From Euphorbia lathyris (Eukaryota > Streptophyta > Magnoliopsida > Malpighiales > Euphorbiaceae): a stretch of 64,000 bases of DNA. A program made the position numbers and the translations under genes. The notes under the pieces were generated by a model that made no database searches, had not been told where the DNA came from, and saw nothing but the letters and a program-made list of their open reading frames with translations. This document shows, one piece after another, positions 35,840 to 45,942 of the stretch. The DNA lies in NCBI RefSeq assembly GCF_963576675.1, contig NC_088911.1:130451929-130515928 (forward strand), given 5' to 3'. The stretch's first letter is position 1. Every line of letters begins with the position of its first letter.

Positions 35840-36131
35840 GGCCTTGTTTGATAAAGCACTTAATTGCTTAAATTAAAATGTTAAGCACTTATTTAATTTA
35901 AGTGCGTTTGATAACGATTGTTTCTCCACCACTTAAATTGGTTAATTAAGTTAAAAATCACTTATTTTGATAAGCCAAAATATTTAACTTAACGTTTTAA
36001 GTTAAACATTATCTACTAATATTTTTATAAAAGTTATATCATTCAATATTTTCAGTACTTATAATATTCAGCACTTAAAATTCAGTACTTATTTTTTCAG
36101 CACTTAATTTTCAGTTTTATCAAACAACACC
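35840..36131. mobile_element. PIF/Harbinger (Tourist-like) MITE
   Basis: Ends GGCCTTGTTTGATAAAG and TTTTATCAAACAACACC are imperfect inverted repeats, flanked by TTA on both sides (35837-35839 and 36132-36134). 292 bp; the interior is rich in AAGTGCTTAA-type words and does not code. Confidence 0.75.
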
Positions 36132-36297
36132 TTAGTGTTGAAAATTTGACAAGTCACAAGTGCAATAAGGATTTAAGGTAAAGATAGATAATATTGGAAA
36201 TGGAGGTGGACAAAGTGGTCTATCCTATGCGTAACCCAACCACATAAGTACCTAATCTAATGCTAATACATGGTTGGTAATTAAGGGACATAGATTA

Positions 36298-37130
36298 GGC
36301 CATCTCCAACGGTGTTCTCTATTTAGCCTACTCTATCTTCATTTTTCTCTACTCTATCTTCAAATATAGAGTTGCTACAGTAAAAGTTCTCCAACCATAT
36401 ACTCTATTTTAACCACTCTTTAAAACTTTTATTATTATTATATTCATTTTTCACATAACAATTTTTTTTAATAAACATAACATTTATATTCTTTATATTA
36501 TCAATCAAAATATATCCATTTATTAATTATTATCATGTAATGTTTAATTTACTATTTTAAATTAAATAATTAAATGATAATTATTAAAATCAATAATTAA
36601 TAATTCAATTAATAATTATTATTATTAATTTGAAATATAATTTTATAAAATTTGAAAAAAATATAAGATTTAACACGAACAAAGAAACACATTAAAAATA
36701 ATTCGTGTACCGCTTTTATGGTTCGTGTAATATTTAAATGTTTTTATAATTTATGTAATATTTAGTGTTTTTATAATTATAATTTAATATTTAAATGTAC
36801 AACACAATAAAAAATCAAATAACACTACAATTAGAAATTAAAATTAATGTACCTAAATAATAAACATAAATGTACAAAAAATAAATATACATAAAATTAA
36901 TATTTAAAATAAAAAAATATTTAAAACAAAATGTTATATAAAATAAAAGGATTTAAAACAAAATTATAAATTGATAAAAGGATTAAATAAAAGGATTTAA
37001 AAAAAAATTAATAAAATATTCAAACTTGGCTTGCGGCATCTTTGCCGCAAGCAGATCCAGCTCCGTTGGAGCTGGATTTTTGGAGATTCCAAGGGCTCTC
37101 TTTAAATTTAGAGAGCCCTTGGAGATGGCC
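36298..37130. mobile_element. PIF/Harbinger MITE with CATCTCCAA ends
   Basis: Ends GGCCATCTCCAACGG and CCTTGGAGATGGCC form inverted repeats, flanked by TTA (36295-36297 and 37131-37133). The CATCTCCAA terminus is common in plant Harbinger-type MITEs. 833 bp, extremely AT-rich in the middle, with three GC-rich hairpins near the right end. Confidence 0.75.
37029..37120. repeat. three consecutive hairpins at a MITE end
   Basis: Three adjacent near-perfect hairpins: GCTTGCGGC/GCCGCAAGC (37029-37052), TCCAGCTCC/GGAGCTGGA (37056-37076) and AAGGGCTCTCT/AGAGAGCCCTT (37091-37120). Their GC content contrasts with the AT-rich body of the MITE. Confidence 0.85.
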
Positions 37131-37299
37131 TTAAGATTTAGGACACTATCCACTCAACATGTTCTAATCTTATTCCTTAAATGGATTATCATCTTCTTTA
37201 AAAATGTACCCTCTTTTATTGCATAAAGTACTTTTAAAAAATTCACTATATAATTAAAATAAAAATAAGATAATTTTTTAATCAAGAGGTCAGGTAGAA

Positions 37300-37717
37300 G
37301 TAGACCTGTAAATGGGCCGGGCTGGGCCGGGCCAGTCGGGTTTTTAAGTAAAAATACTCAGTCCAAGCCCAGCCCAGCCCACAATTAATTTAGACGGGCT
37401 CGGGCTTAAAAATCAAATCCCGAGCCCAACCCATATAAGCCCACCTATATATATATATATAATTGTTAATTATAAAAAAATAAATATTATACTTAAAAAT
37501 AAATATTTAATATATAAATATATATTTATTAATTAATATTAATAAGCGGGCCGGGCTGGGCCGGCCCTTGTTATTTTTATTAACCCCAAGCCCGCGCAAA
37601 AAATAGGCGGGCCTGGGCCGGCCTGGGCTGATGAACACTTTTTATTGTCCAAGCCCGGTCCAAGGGACACGGGCCTGGGCGGGCCGGGCGGGTACCCGGG
37701 CCCGTGGACAGGTCTAC
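37300..37717. mobile_element. hAT-type MITE with GGGCC arrays
   Basis: Ends GTAGACCTGT and ACAGGTCTAC are perfect inverted copies, flanked by a direct repeat GGTAGAA (37293-37299 and 37718-37724). An 8-bp duplication with a changed base would suit hAT. Subterminal arrays of GGGCCGGGCTGGGCC-like motifs run in both orientations around an AT-rich centre. Confidence 0.65.
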
Positions 37718-37791
37718 GGTAGAAGGTATTATTTGTATGTTTGGACATCCCAACTAAGTTGACACTTCTTTTTTTGAAAGAATAAAGAATA

Positions 37792-40700
37792 TCAATTAAT
37801 TAAATCAGAGAACAATACATCGATAAGGGAAGGCGGTGGACAAGCCCACTCACCACGATCAGACCTAGATCTAACAGCTTTTGCTAATGAATGAGCTGCG
37901 AGATTCGCTAAACGATTAACGAAAGAGATCGAAACTAAATTCAGATCTAGAAGGATTGAGTAACTATCTTGGAGAACATCAGATAAATAAGAAAGATCAA
38001 AATTTTTTGCCTTTAAAGCTTGGACCACTTGTAAACAATCGGATTGAACTATCACCCGAGATAGGTTTAGGGCCTTGATCCAACTGAGCGCTTCTCTGAC
38101 AGCCATTGCCTCTGCCAAAGTAGGGTCGACCGAGTCTGCTAGTCTTCCATTTCTAGCCCGAAAACACACTCCTCTGCTGTCCCTAATTAGCATTCCGAAT
38201 GTGCAGAAGCTTTCCTCCAAATTTACACCAGCATCCACGTTGCATATTAAATAGTCAGGAGGGGGTTTTTGCCATTTAATTACGGTCTTACCACTTGCCT
38301 GATTACTCGATGGTTTTAGGACCTGAGCTGCTCTCCATTGTTGGTGTTCTGCTACTGCAACTGTTAAGACCGTATTCGGGAGACTATATTTCTTCTCCCA
38401 AACCACTTTGTTTCTATACTTCCACAGGTTCCACAAGATGCAAGCAACCAGTTCCGCTGTCGTGGAAGACGAAGCTAGCAGCCCCGAGAACCAAACCAGT
38501 ACATCATTAACAAGATCCATTCGATCATCCCTAAAAAACAGTGCCCAGACCTGTTTAGCGAAAATACAGGTCACAAAAGTGTGCGTCTCGTTTTCATTTA
38601 TCAGATTGAAAATCGGACATCTATTCGCCAATGTGCTGTGTCGATTTGTCAAATTAGCCATTGTTGGTAGGCATTGTGAGAGCATTCTCCAGACACAGTT
38701 CTTGATCTTCGGAGCTACATCCAGTTTCCATAACAGCTGCCAATTCATGTTAGGTGTATTCCGTTGTTCTTCCGCTTCAGCATCGATCGCAAGCCAGTAG
38801 CCACTACGGACTGAATACTCTTTAGACGGGGTGAATTGCCAAAACATAGAGTCAATCATTCCGTGATTTCTTACTGGAATAGATAGGATGAGATTCCGGT
38901 CTCTGTCACTGAAAGTGTTGTTTATCAATTCAGTCTCCCAATTGCCATCAGGACCCCTTAATTCACTTACAAACTCTACTGCGTAGTCCGGCGGTTTCGA
39001 ACTCGTCGGGAAAGGATTGAGAATATCTGGGAGCCAGGGGCTGTCCCAAATTCGAATAGAGTTACCAGTACCCACCTTGTTTCTCAGACCTTTCAGTAAA
39101 AGTGTTCTGCCTGCTAAAATGCTCCTCCAAACCAGAGATGGGTTGTGTCCCAGACCAGCATGAAGAAAGTTATTGTTCGGAAAATATCTAGCTTTCAAAG
39201 TTCTAGCCATTAAGGAAGATGGATCTTGAATAATTCTCCAACTTTGTTTTGCCAACAGGGCTAAGTTAAATAACTGCATATTTCGAAAACCCATACCTCC
39301 GTCTTTCTTTGAGTAACACATCCTGTCCCATTTTTTCCAATGAATGCCAGAAGGGTTGGGCCCCGAGGATCTCTACCAGAACCTGTTAAGCAGCCTGTGG
39401 ATATCTTCACACAATTCCTTAGGGATAAGAAAAATGCTCATAAGATATGTTGGAATAGATTGCAAGACAGATTTTATTAACACTTCCTTTCCTGCGCGTG
39501 AAAGAAATTTCTCTTTCCAGTTATTCAACCTGCTCCAGATTTTGTCTTTTAGCACTCCGAACGCTTGGGCTTTGCTCCTCCCGACGTCTATCGGAGCTCC
39601 GAGGTAATTGTCAAGAGAAGCCGTTTCTGTTACCTGGATATCAGCTAGAACTTCCTCCCTATCTTGCCTTGGAGTGTTCGAACTGAAGAAAACTGAGGAT
39701 TTCTGAAAATTAATGCTCTGTCCTGATGCTTTCTCATAGGAATTCAGACAATCACGAATGCTTTGGGCTTCTGCTCTAGTGGCTTTGAAGAATAAGAGGC
39801 TGTCGTCTGCAAAGAACAGATGAGAAATAGCCGGAGCATTTCTTGATATTTTAAAGCCATGGATCTTGCCTTCTCTCTCTCTGGCCGAAAGAATGGCGGA
39901 CAGCCCTTCTGCACAAATCAAGAAGAGGAAAGGTGAAAGAGGATCTCCCTGCCTCAGTCCCTTGTGCGGGATAATAGGCCCTATCTCCCTGTTATCCTGG
40001 AGGATCTTATAAGACACTGTTGTCATACATAGCATAATCCAGATAATCCATTCCGAGGAAAATCCCAACTTCTGCAACATATGCTTGAGGAAGTCCCATT
40101 CGATCCGATCATAGGCTTTACTCATGTCGAGTTTCAAAGCCGTGCTCCCCACCTTGCCTTGTTTTAGCCCTTTCATCTTGTGTATAATCTCGAAGGCTAC
40201 TGTTATATTGTCAGTGATGAGCCTTCCTGGGATAAAGGCGCTTTGATTGAGAGAGATGATGTCCGGAAGAACCTGTTTGAGACGGTTGGCAAGCATCTTT
40301 GATAAAATTTTAAACAGAACATTGCAAAGTGCTATAGGCCTCAAATCCGATACAGTATCCACAACCTTCTTCTTCGGAATCAGGACAATAAAAGTTTCAT
40401 TTAATTGGGAAGGGAGAGAGCCCTCTCTTAAAATTGATAAACATGTGTTACATACCTCTGGCCCCATAATGTCCCAATACTTCTGATAAAACGCCGGGTT
40501 TAGTCCGTCTGGGCCTGGGCTTTTGTCAGGGTGCATAGAGAAGCATGCTGCTTTAACTTCATCTGCAGTAAAAGGCTCTGAGAGAAGCAGATTATGAGCA
40601 TTTGTGATCTTTGATCGAACATGAAGAAGCACATCAGAATCCTCCACTCCCGAGCTTGCAAAAATACCCTCGAAATATTCTTTCAGTACCTCCTCAAGCC

Positions 40701-41853
40701 CGCTGCCCCAAGTAACCTTATTGCCATTCTCATCTTTTAAGGAGGTGAAGTCATTTTTCTGTCTCCTTGCTGAAGCATAAGAGTGAAAATACTTGGAATT
40801 GGAGTCCCCATCCTTGAGCCAGAATAACTTAGCCCTTTGTCTCCAGAAATCCTCCTGTTGTTTCAACACTTTTGCATATGTAGAGGACGCTTTGAAAAAT
40901 TGATCCATCCCGTGCTCATCTCTTCTACCTCGGAATTTTTCTATTAATGCTCTCAAATTGTTGAGCGATTTTCTGAAATTGGAGTCCAACGTTAAGCTCC
41001 AGTCCTGTAATGCCAAAGAACATCTTAACAGTTTTTCTGATAAGGAACAGCCTTGCGAGGACGCCCATGAGTTTGCCACCACCGATGCACAATTTTCTTC
41101 TCTTGTCCATGCGTTTTCAAAACGAAACCGGCGAATAGATGATTTTCGGATCCAAGCTTGCATACTCAGAACCAGAGCGGAATGATCAAAAGCAATAGTT
41201 GTTAAGTTTTGTACCTTTGTATTTGCAAAAGCTGTTTTCTATTTCGAATTAACCAGTGCACGATCTAATTTTTCCTCAATCCAATGATCTGTCCCCCTCC
41301 CTACTTCCCAAGTGTATTGGTGTCCTTCCATCTCTACGGTAAACAATTCGCTGTCCTCAATTGCTTTTTTGAAACCATCGAGAAGCCAGTCTGGTTGTCT
41401 TCTACCTCCAATTTTTTCACTGGCATTAAGAATATCATTGAAATCTCCAATACAACACCACACCATTCCATCTTGGTTTTTGAGGGATCGCAACAAATCC
41501 CAAGATGCACGACGTCTTATTCTATCTGGATAACCATAGAACCCGGTGATCCTGCATATAATCGAGTTAGGAAAGGTAATCTTAGAGTTAATAAAGTTCT
41601 GTGATGATGAGATAATGTCCACTTTGACTGTTTCCTTCCAGAAGAGAACCAGCCCTCCTCCATGCCCGTTTCCGTCAACAATGTGACAACCAGGGAACCC
41701 AAGCTTCCTGCCAACACCTCTCACCTTATCTTCCTTAATCATTGTTTCCATAAGAAAAAGAACCGCGGGCTTGTGAATCTTGATTATGTCCAGGAGAACG
41801 TTTACTGTACGTGGATTGCCCAATCCACGACAGTTCCAGCTTAGGAGACTCAT
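37792..41853 (-). pseudogene. LINE ORF2, full length with two amber stops
   Basis: One continuous frame of 1,354 codons from ATG 41853 to the stop at 37792, broken only by TAG at 41241-41239 and near 39373, both where Trp (TGG) is expected. Domains in order: AP-type endonuclease (SWNCRGLG, the METM glutamate, IGDFNDIL); reverse transcriptase (SPGPDGLNPAFY, FIPGRLITDN, LDMSKAYDRIEW, LRQGDPLSPFLF and the catalytic FADD near 39800); the zf-RVT region; and a C-terminal RNase H with its acidic residues (CNVDAG, LAEAMAVREAL, VQSDCLQ). The enzyme would perform target-primed reverse transcription. The near-intact frame suggests a fairly recent insertion. Confidence 0.88.
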
Positions 41854-42857
41854 TGATTCAGGCGGGCCTGAACTCCAGGTCCCGCCACAAAATTGTTTTT
41901 TGAACTATCTGAGTTGTCGACATCCATCTCCCTTTCTTCCGTTCTTGGCCTTTTTGGATCATGAGTAAAGCCTGAATTTCCTTCTGAGATATTTTGGTTT
42001 GAGGAACTTGGCTGGATATGCAATGTTACTTTCTGTGTTTCCTGCTTTTGAATTTCCTCCTCTTCCCCGGCCTGTTCCCTCAACCATGCCCTCCCAGCTT
42101 GGTTACTGTTCCTTCGAAGAGCGGCCCTCAGATAGCTTCCAAATTGGCACTCGGATGTTGGACTTGGCTCATCAAATAATAGGACGCAGAACTTATCTGA
42201 GTGCCCGATGATTCCGCAGTAAAAACAAAAACTGGGTAGCCTTTCGTACCTGAAGTTAATCCAGAACCAATCCCCTCCGCTACGCTTCAGTTTCTGACCT
42301 CTTTTGATTGGTTTCCGTACGTCTATGGCCACCTTGACTTGGAGGTAGCTTCGTCTGAGTCCGGAGAAATTAGTTGCATAAGTTTCTACATACTGTCCAA
42401 TGTAGTCTCCCAAGATTCTGCATACTGTCTCTGTCTGGTATCCCACAGGAAGGTCGGAAATCTGGACCCAAATTATCAGATTGGAGAGGTCCACATGGAG
42501 AGCCTGTTCTGTTATCTCCAGTCTTTTTATTATTAGAATGTTCTGATTAAAGGTCCAAGGGCCATCGTTGAGCACCCTTGAGATGTCCATCTCGTGGTAG
42601 AATTGAAAGAGGTATCTACCTTTCTTGTCCGTTTTGGTAATCGTTACACCCTTCACGGGACGCCAGATAGCCGCCAGGGTACACTTCATACTATCAAAGT
42701 GCGTGGCTTTTGCAGTAAGGAACTGACCGATCATGAATAGTGATGGTTTCGTCAGGTCGACTGGAACTTCTTCTGCTGATAACACCAGGCCTTCATCATC
42801 TTCGTCGTCGAGCCTGAGTTGGGCATAGGCATCGAGAATCCCCTTCCCTTTGTCCAT
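41850..42857 (-). CDS. LINE ORF1, DUF4283 and zinc-knuckle protein
   Basis: Intact frame of 335 residues from MDKGKGILDAY at 42857; an in-frame ATG at 42971 would add 38 residues, but the family usually begins near MDKGKG. The N-terminal half is a DUF4283 domain (CTLAAIWRPVKGVTI, LNDGPWTFNQNILIIKRL). It is followed by a zf-CCHC_4-type knuckle CFYCGIIGHSDKFC (CX2CX4HX4C) and an acidic/basic tail. It probably binds the LINE RNA. The stop TGA overlaps the ORF2 start as ATGA. Confidence 0.85.
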   Translation of the reverse strand: MDKGKGILDAYAQLRLDDEDDEGLVLSAEEVPVDLTKPSLFMIGQFLTAKATHFDSMKCTLAAIWRPVKGVTITKTDKKGRYLFQFYHEMDISRVLNDGPWTFNQNILIIKRLEITEQALHVDLSNLIIWVQISDLPVGYQTETVCRILGDYIGQYVETYATNFSGLRRSYLQVKVAIDVRKPIKRGQKLKRSGGDWFWINFRYERLPSFCFYCGIIGHSDKFCVLLFDEPSPTSECQFGSYLRAALRRNSNQAGRAWLREQAGEEEEIQKQETQKVTLHIQPSSSNQNISEGNSGFTHDPKRPRTEEREMDVDNSDSSKNNFVAGPGVQARLNQ

Positions 42858-43083
42858 CAAGATTGAGTCTGAAAAGCTTGAAAAGTGTGATATGCTGGGT
42901 GCTGGACGCAATCGATAATGCCGGGTTGTGAGAAAAGAGTATTGCGGCGACACCTCCTTGAATTTACTCAATCAGAAAAATTAGGGCTTTCGAAAACACC
43001 TCAATAGAGGAGACGTACTAACTTCTCAAGAGACAAGATATTAAAACCCAGTTTCACTATTTAATTAAAATAAAAATAAGAGA

Positions 43084-43323
43084 CAAGATACAAAATTATT
43101 TATAATATTTCTTCAAAAAAAAAAAAATCTAATGTTAGTAACAAAGATTTGATCGTTAACGTCATAAATAATATAATTCAAGGTGTTACATTAATAAATT
43201 GGACAAATTTTAGAAAAGATATAGATATTTTTTTTATGCACCAATTATATATCAGTTGGTTCAAAAAGATTTTCTTTTCATTTTTTTATTCAATATATGA
43301 TAAAGAGAAAAAAAATTTAACGT
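43084..43323. other. AT-rich, no gene seen
   Basis: AT-rich non-coding sequence with an A run near 43117. Confidence 0.5.
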
Positions 43324-43338
43324 GTATAAATATACACA

Positions 43339-43405
43339 CGGTTTTATATGATGGTTTATGTTAGCCGACCCCGAATCATTTCGGGACTAAGGCTTTGTTG
43401 TTGTT
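43339..43405 (+). mobile_element. 67-bp truncated RTE-type LINE/SINE 3' end with 15-bp TSD
   Basis: The sequence GGGACTAAGGCTTTGTTGTTG, preceded by TTAGCCGACCCC, is the 3' end shared by plant RTE-type LINEs and Au-like SINEs, with its TTG-repeat tail. GTATAAATATACACA lies perfectly on both sides (43324-43338 and 43406-43420), a 15-bp target duplication. Only the last 67 bp were inserted. Confidence 0.78.
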
Positions 43406-43699
43406 GTATAAATATACACATAATTTTAGTTTGTTAATGTGAAAATAATAAAATTCATGACTGTCAAAATGACTTGGTTAATACTTTATTTCTAATTTCA
43501 TAATTTTTTTTATAGAGATACCAAGTTTTGACACCAACAAACAATTGATCAAAATAATTCGTCTCAGACATGTTAAACTTGATTATCATATTTGTTAGTT
43601 TATCTCATATATAATTTATCCATTAAATATATAGCACAACAATGACATGACGCCTCAGTTTCATTATAGTAAGTTTTATGACAACTTCTCTAATGGGAT

Positions 43700-43953
43700 T
43701 AGACCATGTTCTTTATTACATAATTTCAGTATCAATCAGTTCAGTAGCATTCAATTCGGTTCTTATTATAATTTATTATAATTTATTATTATTTATTATA
43801 ATTATTATTTTTCATTATTATTATCAAAACCATTATTATTTTTATAAAATTTTTATTTTAATTATTGCTATTTTTAAAGGATTATATTATTATTTCAGTT
43901 TCAATTCAATTCAGTAGCATTCAGTTGAGTTTAATTTTTTTTAGTCATAAAGA
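43700..43953. repeat. MITE of the TTCTTTAT/TTCAG family
   Basis: The left end TGTTCTTTATTACATAATTTCAG and the right end TTAGTCATAAAGAGG are loosely inverted. Subterminal TTCAGT/ATTCA pentamer-like runs flank an AT-rich core. A better copy lies at 58006-58929. Confidence 0.5.
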
Positions 43954-44975
43954 GGAGGCCTTAGTGGCCAAGACCAAAAACTTAAAGGTCATGGATAAAT
44001 TTACCTCAGAATGTGAAGCACTTTTTATGGAAGTTTTGCGCTGGTTGTTTACCTCTAAGATATACATTTCAAGCAAGAAGAATGACTATTCAAATGGAGT
44101 GTTGTCTATGTCTGACCGATATCGAACACAACTGGCACTTATTTGCAGATTGCCCCTTCGCAGTTAGCTGCTGGGATAAGGCTCATGTGACTGCTCCGAT
44201 TGGTCTTCATGACATTGCTGCAGATTGGTTCTTCGAGCAATGTGAATCAACATCTGATATTGATCTTATTAAACTGTGCTGGTTTTTTATACGATCTGGC
44301 AGCAACGTAACGCATTGATGTGGAAGGGAGTGGTGCAGCGTCTTGTTGTATGCTAGACGCGCTGCCTGGGATTTTATGAGGAGTGGAAATCGCACAATCT
44401 GCAGGTCCAATCAACTATCGATACAACAGTTCGTCCCCAAATTCGGTGGATCCCGCCGCCTGCTGGTCATCTGAAATGCAACACGGATGGTGCTGTCTTC
44501 AAAGAGCAACAGTCGGGTGGCCTGGGATGTGTAGTTCGGGACAGCCAGGGTAAGGTAATTGTTGCCTGCAGCTCGAAGGTTATTGGTGTAACGGAACCTC
44601 GTATTGTTGAAATTCTAGCAATTCGGAAAACATTGGTTTTAGCAGCAAACGAGGGTTGGGAACGAGTTATATTCGAGTCGGATGCGCAAGGAGTGGTCTC
44701 TAGTATTCTAAACAACAGCGAAGATCTTTCTGACTATGGTTGCATATTACAGGATTGTAGAGATATTTTGAGTTCTAGACCGGATTACTCCGTCTTATTT
44801 ATACCACGGTTAGCGAACATAGCTGCTCATGCGATGGCAAGACAGGCTGATTCCTTAGCTAACGATTACATTTCTTTTTCTGAACCGAGTTGGATCGGTG
44901 ATGCCATTATAAGAGACGTGTTTTGTGATGTTTAATAAAGTTTATCTCTGTTTCAAAAAAAAAAAAAAAAAAAAA
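43954..44975 (+). pseudogene. 5'-truncated LINE: zf-RVT and RNase H, poly(A) tail
   Basis: 44013-44318 shows the zf-RVT region (KHFLWKFCAGCLPLR, then CLCLTDIEHNWHLFADCPFA with the metal-binding Cys/His). A frameshift and a stop follow, and a frame open to 44935 encodes RNase H (CNTDGAVF, VEILAIRKTL, ESDAQGVV, HAMARQADSL). The element ends in 21 A residues (44955-44975). Endonuclease and RT were never inserted or are lost. No TSD was found. Confidence 0.8.
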
Positions 44976-45217
44976 TCAAGAATATTCCAAAACTAATTCC
45001 GCCAGTACAATCGAATTTGTCCAAATCCTTTAAATAACAAAATTACCAACAAAATATTTAAGCATATAAATTTCCATCATTTCTCCCGGAGTTAGGAGGT
45101 CCATTTACCCTCAGCGATCCTTGTAATTCCACCCTCAAATAGAATGAACCCTCAAGGATTTTTTTTTTTTAACTTATCATCTCATCAAAACAAATGAATT
45201 CATCCCCCAATAGACCT
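44976..45217. other. intergenic, no gene seen
   Basis: Short AT-rich gap between two LINE fragments. Confidence 0.5.
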
Positions 45218-45565
45218 TTATTTTTTTTTTACGAAAGAACTAAAGTTCAATAAATTAATAAGAATACATTACATTATAAACAACTAAACTTCGAGCTGAA
45301 TCCCAAAAAAATGGATAGACCATGAAAACGATGCCTTTTGCTAAAGTATCCGCCCGCTACTTTATTTGCTATGCGTTTAACATGAGCAATCTCAATAGTT
45401 TGACACTCACTGGCAATCTGACGGCAGGAATTTAAGACGGATCCCAATTCTGAAATATCGGGAGCTTGCTATGAAACCATCCACCCTTTAGAATCCATCT
45501 CAATACACACATTACCCAAACCTTTCAATTTCACCCAACTTAACACCTCCCTAATGCAAATTGCT
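45218..45565 (-). pseudogene. LINE 3' fragment (RNase H end)
   Basis: On the minus strand the sequence encodes a degraded RNase H tail: an AIREVLSWVKLKGLGNV-like block, then EMDSKGW and IAHVKRIANKVA. It ends in a T run on the plus strand near 45220-45230, the complement of a poly(A) tail. About 350 bp survive. Confidence 0.65.
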
Positions 45566-45942
45566 AAATTTATATGTTTAAAAATATTGACTTGTTAATT
45601 TGGATTTTAGATAAGAAATTGTCATTTAATGTTTTAACTTGTGAGACCAAAGCGTTCAAATTAAAGAGATTCGTCAAATTTCTGCTAGATCTCAATTTTT
45701 CCTTAGTCCGAAACACTTTATTTCGGTACATAGTTTCAAAAACGCATTACAATTGGTGTATACAACACTAAAAAGAACACCATTTCCCTCTTTAATCCAA
45801 GAAAGGAAGCATATAAAGAAACTAACAGAAAAAAGATGTTCATTCAGTGCCAAAACTATGGAACAACAAAACTTCCATTTAAGGTCAAATCCACAAACCT
45901 AGAAATACCCTAAGAGTTTCAATGGAATCTAATCTAATTCAC

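Larger units (their letters stand above)
37768..42990 (-). mobile_element. nearly complete L1-type LINE
   Basis: A minus-strand LINE with full-length ORF1 and ORF2, ending in a short A tail (T run at 37768-37774 on the plus strand). ORF1 and ORF2 overlap by ATGA at 41850-41853, a layout suited to termination-reinitiation. No frameshift was found in either frame. The target duplication could not be fixed with confidence. Confidence 0.85.

Noticed and set aside
38295..42536. Plus-strand frames across the minus-strand LINE
   Set aside because: Antisense readings of ORF1/ORF2 with no domain signal.
37760..43030. Target duplication of the minus-strand LINE
   Set aside because: ACTAAGTTGACACTTCT left and ACTAACTTCT right can be matched only by assuming a 7-bp deletion; too weak to call.
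37238..43083. 20-bp AT-rich match TAATTAAAATAAAAATAAGA at both sides of the hAT/LINE block
   Set aside because: Low-complexity A/T sequence; could be chance and does not fit either element's borders.
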